Source of the DNA: Neorhizobium alkalisoli | Lineage (GTDB): Bacteria; Pseudomonadota; Alphaproteobacteria; Rhizobiales; Rhizobiaceae | NCBI RefSeq assembly: GCF_002968635.1 | Contig: NZ_PVBN01000007.1 | Coordinates: 1 to 64,000, forward strand | DNA: 64,000 bases | Reading direction: 5' to 3' | Part shown: in pieces, positions 60,584-64,000 of the stretch | Position numbering within the stretch: the stretch's first letter is position 1 | How the letters are laid out: every line of letters starts with the position of its first letter | The notes under the pieces: generated by a model | Told to the model about the DNA's origin: nothing | Database searches by the model: none | The model's input: the letters and a program-made list of their open reading frames with translations, nothing else | Made by a program: the position numbers and the translations under genes

Positions 60584-61431
60584 ATTCCGATAGTCGGCTG
60601 CGTCAGCCAGGAGGGATCGCGTGTCAGTGTCGGCAGGCGCGACGGAGGGTTCTCGATGGAGGGCAAGGAGGCGAGAAGGCCCTGGGTATAGGGATGCCTG
60701 GCGCTATCCAGATCCGACGCCTTCAGCACTTCCACGATACGTCCCGCATACATGATCAGCACGCGGTCGCAGAACTTGCGGATGAGGTTGAGATCGTGAC
60801 TGATGAAGATAAGACCGAGATTGCGCCGGGCGATCAGCTCATCGAGTAGAGCCAGCACGTCAAGCCGCACGGTGACGTCGAGCGCCGAGGTCGGTTCGTC
60901 GGCGATCAGCACCTCCGGTTCCGCGATCAGCATCATGGCGATCATGATGCGCTGCCCCATGCCGCCCGAGACTTCATGCGGATAAAGACGTGCGACGCGT
61001 TGCGGATCTCGGATGCGGACCGCTTCCAGCATCTCCAGGACCTTTTTCTCCGCCGTTTTTCTGCCGGCTTGCGGATAATGCAGCCGATAGGTTTCCGCGA
61101 TCTGCTCGCCGACGCGCATGACCGGGTTCAGCGAATACTTGGGATCCTGCAGGATCAGGCCGATCCGGCGGCCGCGAATATCCATCATCTGCTTCTCGCC
61201 GGCGCGCAGCAGATCTATGTCGTGAAACGTCATCCGGTCCGCGGTCGTTCGCGCGGAGGATGGCAGCAGCCGCATGATGGCCCGGCCGACGGTTGATTTT
61301 CCGGAGCCGGACTCTCCCACGATACCGAGCTTTTCGCGGCCGAGCTGGAAGCTGACGCCACGCACCGCCTTCACGTAGCCGTTGGCGAAGCTGATTTCCA
61401 TGTTGCGGATATCGATCAGCGGGTCGGTCAT
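60580..61431 (-). CDS. ABC transporter ATP-binding protein (second importer, DppD-type)
   Basis: The 283-residue ATPase starts at 61431, overlapping the stop of the permease gene. Walker A is GESGSGKST, the signature VSGGMGQR, Walker [12 protein letters not shown] and the switch FISHDLN. It is shorter than the usual 320-330 residues because the C-terminal extension is reduced. With the downstream ATPase it forms the motor of the second importer. Confidence 0.9.
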   Translation of the reverse strand: MTDPLIDIRNMEISFANGYVKAVRGVSFQLGREKLGIVGESGSGKSTVGRAIMRLLPSSARTTADRMTFHDIDLLRAGEKQMMDIRGRRIGLILQDPKYSLNPVMRVGEQIAETYRLHYPQAGRKTAEKKVLEMLEAVRIRDPQRVARLYPHEVSGGMGQRIMIAMMLIAEPEVLIADEPTSALDVTVRLDVLALLDELIARRNLGLIFISHDLNLIRKFCDRVLIMYAGRIVEVLKASDLDSARHPYTQGLLASLPSIENPPSRLPTLTRDPSWLTQPTIGI

Positions 61432-62360
61432 TCTGTCCCCCTGGGGTCGAGCACATCGCGGAGCGCATCGCCGACGAGGTTGAAGGCAAGGCTGACGGCG
61501 GCGATCGCGATGCCGGGTGCTGCGATCACCCACGGGCTGTCGAGCATGAATTCACGACCTGTCGCGGCCATTGAGCCCCATTCGGGCCATGGCGGTTGTG
61601 CACCGAGGCCGAGGAAGCCAAGCCCGGCTGCTGTGAGGATGATGCTCGCCATGTTCAGCGTTACGCGGACGATGACCGAGGGAATGCACATCGGCAGGAT
61701 GTGACGCATGATGATGGCGGCGGACGAAGCGCCCTGCAGGCGCACCGCGGCGATATAGTCCATCTGCCTGAGGCTCAGCGTTTCCGCTCGGGCGAGCCGC
61801 GCGATCGGCGGCCAGGCCGTCAGCGAGATCGCGATGATGGCATTGGTGATGCCGGGACCGAGGGCGGCGGCGAAACCCAGCGCCAGGACGAGGCCGGGGA
61901 AGGACAGGAAGATATCCGTGATGCGCATCAGCACTTCGTCGACGATGCCGCCGAAATAACCGGAGCATGTTCCGATCAGGAGACCGATCGGCGCAACGAT
62001 GATCGTCACCAGGATAATGATGTTGAGCGTCGTGCGGGCGCCGTAGATGATGCGGGCAAAGACGTCGCGGCCGAAATTGTCGGTTCCCAGAAGATGCTCG
62101 AAAGAGGGAGGGGCCAGCCGGTCGGCCATGTTTTGGGCGATCGGATCGTATTGGGTAAGAAGGGGGGCCGCCGTGGCTGTAACGATCAGGAGGAGGATAA
62201 CCACCAGCCCGACGAGGCCGAGCGGATGTTCGCGGAAGCGAAGCCAGGCCTGATAGAGCTGCTGCAGCAGCGCCTGCAACATGCCCTTCGGCTCGGGAGC
62301 GAGCAGCCACCCGCGGATGCCGGAAGGCGTGGGCCCAGGGTGTGAAACGGGCATCGTCAT
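61428..62360 (-). CDS. ABC transporter permease (second importer, DppC-type)
   Basis: The 310-residue permease has about six membrane helices and starts at 62360 (MTMPVSHPG), 5 nt after the upstream stop. DppC features are FEHLLGTDNFGRDVFARIIYG and the loop DYIAAVRLQGASSAAIIMRH. An alternative start is at 62354. Its stop overlaps the start of the ATPase gene. Confidence 0.9.
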   Translation of the reverse strand: MTMPVSHPGPTPSGIRGWLLAPEPKGMLQALLQQLYQAWLRFREHPLGLVGLVVILLLIVTATAAPLLTQYDPIAQNMADRLAPPSFEHLLGTDNFGRDVFARIIYGARTTLNIIILVTIIVAPIGLLIGTCSGYFGGIVDEVLMRITDIFLSFPGLVLALGFAAALGPGITNAIIAISLTAWPPIARLARAETLSLRQMDYIAAVRLQGASSAAIIMRHILPMCIPSVIVRVTLNMASIILTAAGLGFLGLGAQPPWPEWGSMAATGREFMLDSPWVIAAPGIAIAAVSLAFNLVGDALRDVLDPRGTE

Positions 62361-62365
62361 GGCTG

Positions 62366-63463
62366 TCACCGTGTTCGGGGGTCGAGGATGCGGTAGAGGA
62401 CATCCGAGGTGATGTTGATGATGAGGAAAACGATCCCGATGGTGAGGACCGCACCCATCACGACATTCATATCGTTCATCTGCAGGCCGCGCGTCAGATA
62501 CTGTCCGAGACCCGGCCAGGCAAAGACGGTTTCGATCAGAACCGCCCCGTCGAGCAGACCCCCGAAGGTCAGCGCCATAACGGTCAGCAACTGGACACGG
62601 ATGTTGCGGAAGGCGTGGCGCCAGACGACCTGGCGGGATGCGAGGCCCTTGGCGCGTGCCGTGATGATGTATTCCTGGCTGAGCTGCTCCAGCATGAAGC
62701 TGCGCGACATGCGGCTGATATAGGCGACCGAGTAGTATCCAAGAATGGAACCAGGCAGGATGATGTGGCCAAGTGCGCTGCGAAAAACGTCCCAGTTCCC
62801 CTCCAGGGCGGAGTCGAGCAGCAGAAAGCCCGTAACCGGCGTCACCAGCCCCTCGTAGAAGACGTCGACGCGCCCAGAGGCGCCGACCCATTGCAGCTTG
62901 GCATAGAAGATGAAAAGGGCCATCAGACCCATCCAGAAAGTCGGGATCGAATGGCCGGCAAGCCCGATCACGCGCGCGACGTGATCTATCAGCTTGCCGC
63001 GATGCACCGCAGCGGTAATGCCAAGCGGCACACCAAGCAGGGCACCGACGATCATGGCTACGATTGCAAGCTCCACGGTTGCCGGAAAAATCGTCATCAG
63101 ATCAGTGACGATAGGTTGGCCTGTGATCGCGGATACGCCAAGATCGCCTGTAAGCACCTTTTTTACATAGCTCAGGAACTGGATGTAAATCGGCTGATCG
63201 AGACCGAGTTCCTTGAACACCCGGTCGTAGACCTCTTTGCTGACCTCCGCTCCGGTGATTGCCAAAACCGGATCCGCCGGCAGCAGGCGGCCCATGGAAA
63301 AGGTCAGAAAAAGCAGCCCGAGCAGCGTCGTCGCAACCGCGAAGACGCGGCCTAAGAAGCGGCGGGCGGCGAGCTTCATGGCGTCATTCGGCTCGCCTTC
63401 GACCGGGCCATTCGTCGTTGGCGCCGTCGAGTTTTCCCGGGTGGTCACGTCCACGCTGGCCAC
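62366..63463 (-). CDS. ABC transporter permease (second importer, DppB-type)
   Basis: The 365-residue permease has a hydrophilic N-terminal tail of about 30 residues (MASVDVTTRENSTAPTTN) that normal members lack; a Met at residue 29 (MKLAARRFLG) is a possible start. DppB features are LLFLTFSMGRLLPADPVL and the loop YIITARAKGLASRQVVWRHA. It lies 7 nt after the binding-protein stop. Confidence 0.88.
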   Translation of the reverse strand: MASVDVTTRENSTAPTTNGPVEGEPNDAMKLAARRFLGRVFAVATTLLGLLFLTFSMGRLLPADPVLAITGAEVSKEVYDRVFKELGLDQPIYIQFLSYVKKVLTGDLGVSAITGQPIVTDLMTIFPATVELAIVAMIVGALLGVPLGITAAVHRGKLIDHVARVIGLAGHSIPTFWMGLMALFIFYAKLQWVGASGRVDVFYEGLVTPVTGFLLLDSALEGNWDVFRSALGHIILPGSILGYYSVAYISRMSRSFMLEQLSQEYIITARAKGLASRQVVWRHAFRNIRVQLLTVMALTFGGLLDGAVLIETVFAWPGLGQYLTRGLQMNDMNVVMGAVLTIGIVFLIINITSDVLYRILDPRTR

Positions 63464-63470
63464 GTCAACT

Positions 63471-64000
63471 TCACTCCTTGGTCACATGGTGCCAGCGCGT
63501 CGACCAGGTCGTATGCCCGTGATAGCCCTTTACATTGGCTCGCGTGACGTAGGGGTCGGTGCGCTGGAAGAAGACGATGAGCGGCGGGTTCATGCTTTTG
63601 TAGGTCTCATCGATCTTTTTGAAGATTTCCGTCCGCTTGCCGGCATCGCGTTCCTTCATCGATTGATCGACCAAGGTATTCAATTCGGGCACCTGCATGG
63701 CTGTCCGCCAGAGATAGTAGCTTCCAAGCCGCGCCTCGTCCCGGTTGTCGGGGTTGTAGGCATATTGCGTGGCCACCGCGAACGGATCGGGCAGGCGGGC
63801 GCCGGAGTTGCCGAGCAGAACCTCATACTTGCGTTCGCGGAACGCGGGCGTGTACTCGCCCGGAACGAGATTGAGGTTGAAGCCGGCTGCCCGTGCGCTC
63901 GCCTGCAGCGCTTCCGTAAGCGGGAGCGTCGGAGCGCCCGAAGGGTTCAACGTCTTGCTCAGACCATTGGGATAACCTGCCTGTGCCAGGAGCGCCTTGG
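63471..64000 (-). CDS. Family-5 solute-binding protein, C-terminal part (runs off the right edge)
   Basis: The reading frame is open to the right edge and encodes about 176 C-terminal residues of a family-5 binding protein (AGYPNGLSKTL, EYTPAFRERKYEVLLGNSG, TDPYVTRANVKGYHGHTTW). The signal peptide and N-terminal lobe lie outside the window. It is the first gene of the second importer operon. An internal Met at 63950 is not the start. The substrate is unknown. Confidence 0.88.
   Translation of the reverse strand, partial: KALLAQAGYPNGLSKTLNPSGAPTLPLTEALQASARAAGFNLNLVPGEYTPAFRERKYEVLLGNSGARLPDPFAVATQYAYNPDNRDEARLGSYYLWRTAMQVPELNTLVDQSMKERDAGKRTEIFKKIDETYKSMNPPLIVFFQRTDPYVTRANVKGYHGHTTWSTRWHHVTKE

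Noticed and set aside
1..64000. CRISPR array
   Set aside because: No series of regularly spaced direct repeats was seen anywhere in the window. The GATAACG motifs and the Trp/Cys protein repeats are not CRISPR-like.

Overview
The window looks like chromosomal DNA of a member of the Rhizobiaceae (Rhizobium/Agrobacterium type). Pointers are the high GC content, a DUF982 protein, a run of small proteins of a kind common in rhizobia, an nrtABC nitrate transporter, a TonB/ABC siderophore locus and two peptide/sugar-type ABC transporters with glycoside hydrolases. These are judgements from family recognition; no database was searched.

Positions 1 to about 23.68 kb are a genomic island. It starts in an IS630-like transposase and carries a solitary adenine methyltransferase, a mobilisation module (MobA/MobL relaxase and a VirD4/TraG coupling protein, but no mating-pair genes), a ribbon-helix-helix-like regulator under TAGGAT palindromes, exported or membrane proteins of unknown function and a serine resolvase. 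A defence-type block follows at 13.5-23.4 kb: a DUF2513-DUF6650-DUF4238 operon, a stand-alone OLD-family nuclease, a Gabija-like OLD nuclease/UvrD helicase pair and a large protein with a PD-(D/E)XK-like C-terminus. The island ends in a 54-nt 3' fragment of the initiator tRNA-Met gene, the expected footprint of integration into that tRNA.

From 23.7 to 32.15 kb lies a second mosaic segment. It begins after the first tRNA fragment and ends at another 23-nt copy of the same tRNA 3' end. It holds a restriction-like protein, a 5'-truncated winged-helix gene fused to a kup fragment broken at both ends, a DUF1963 protein, a methyltransferase remnant and the nitrate transporter nrtABC.

From 32.4 to 48.1 kb the DNA looks more like backbone. 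An AraC regulator, TonB receptor, FecBCD-type ABC importer and a DUF2218-SIP reductase form one iron-siderophore uptake unit. Next come a DUF3313 lipoprotein and a two-component system, a cold-shock protein and many very small genes. One exported protein is built of seven Trp/Cys repeats.

From 48.2 to 64 kb is a carbohydrate-uptake locus. A GH29 alpha-L-fucosidase and a LacI regulator face a long operon encoding a complete five-gene ABC importer, an IolB/KduI-like isomerase and a GH39 enzyme whose catalytic motifs resemble alpha-L-iduronidase. A second five-gene ABC importer converges on it. The likely logic is uptake of an oligosaccharide containing fucose and uronic acid, followed by intracellular cleavage.
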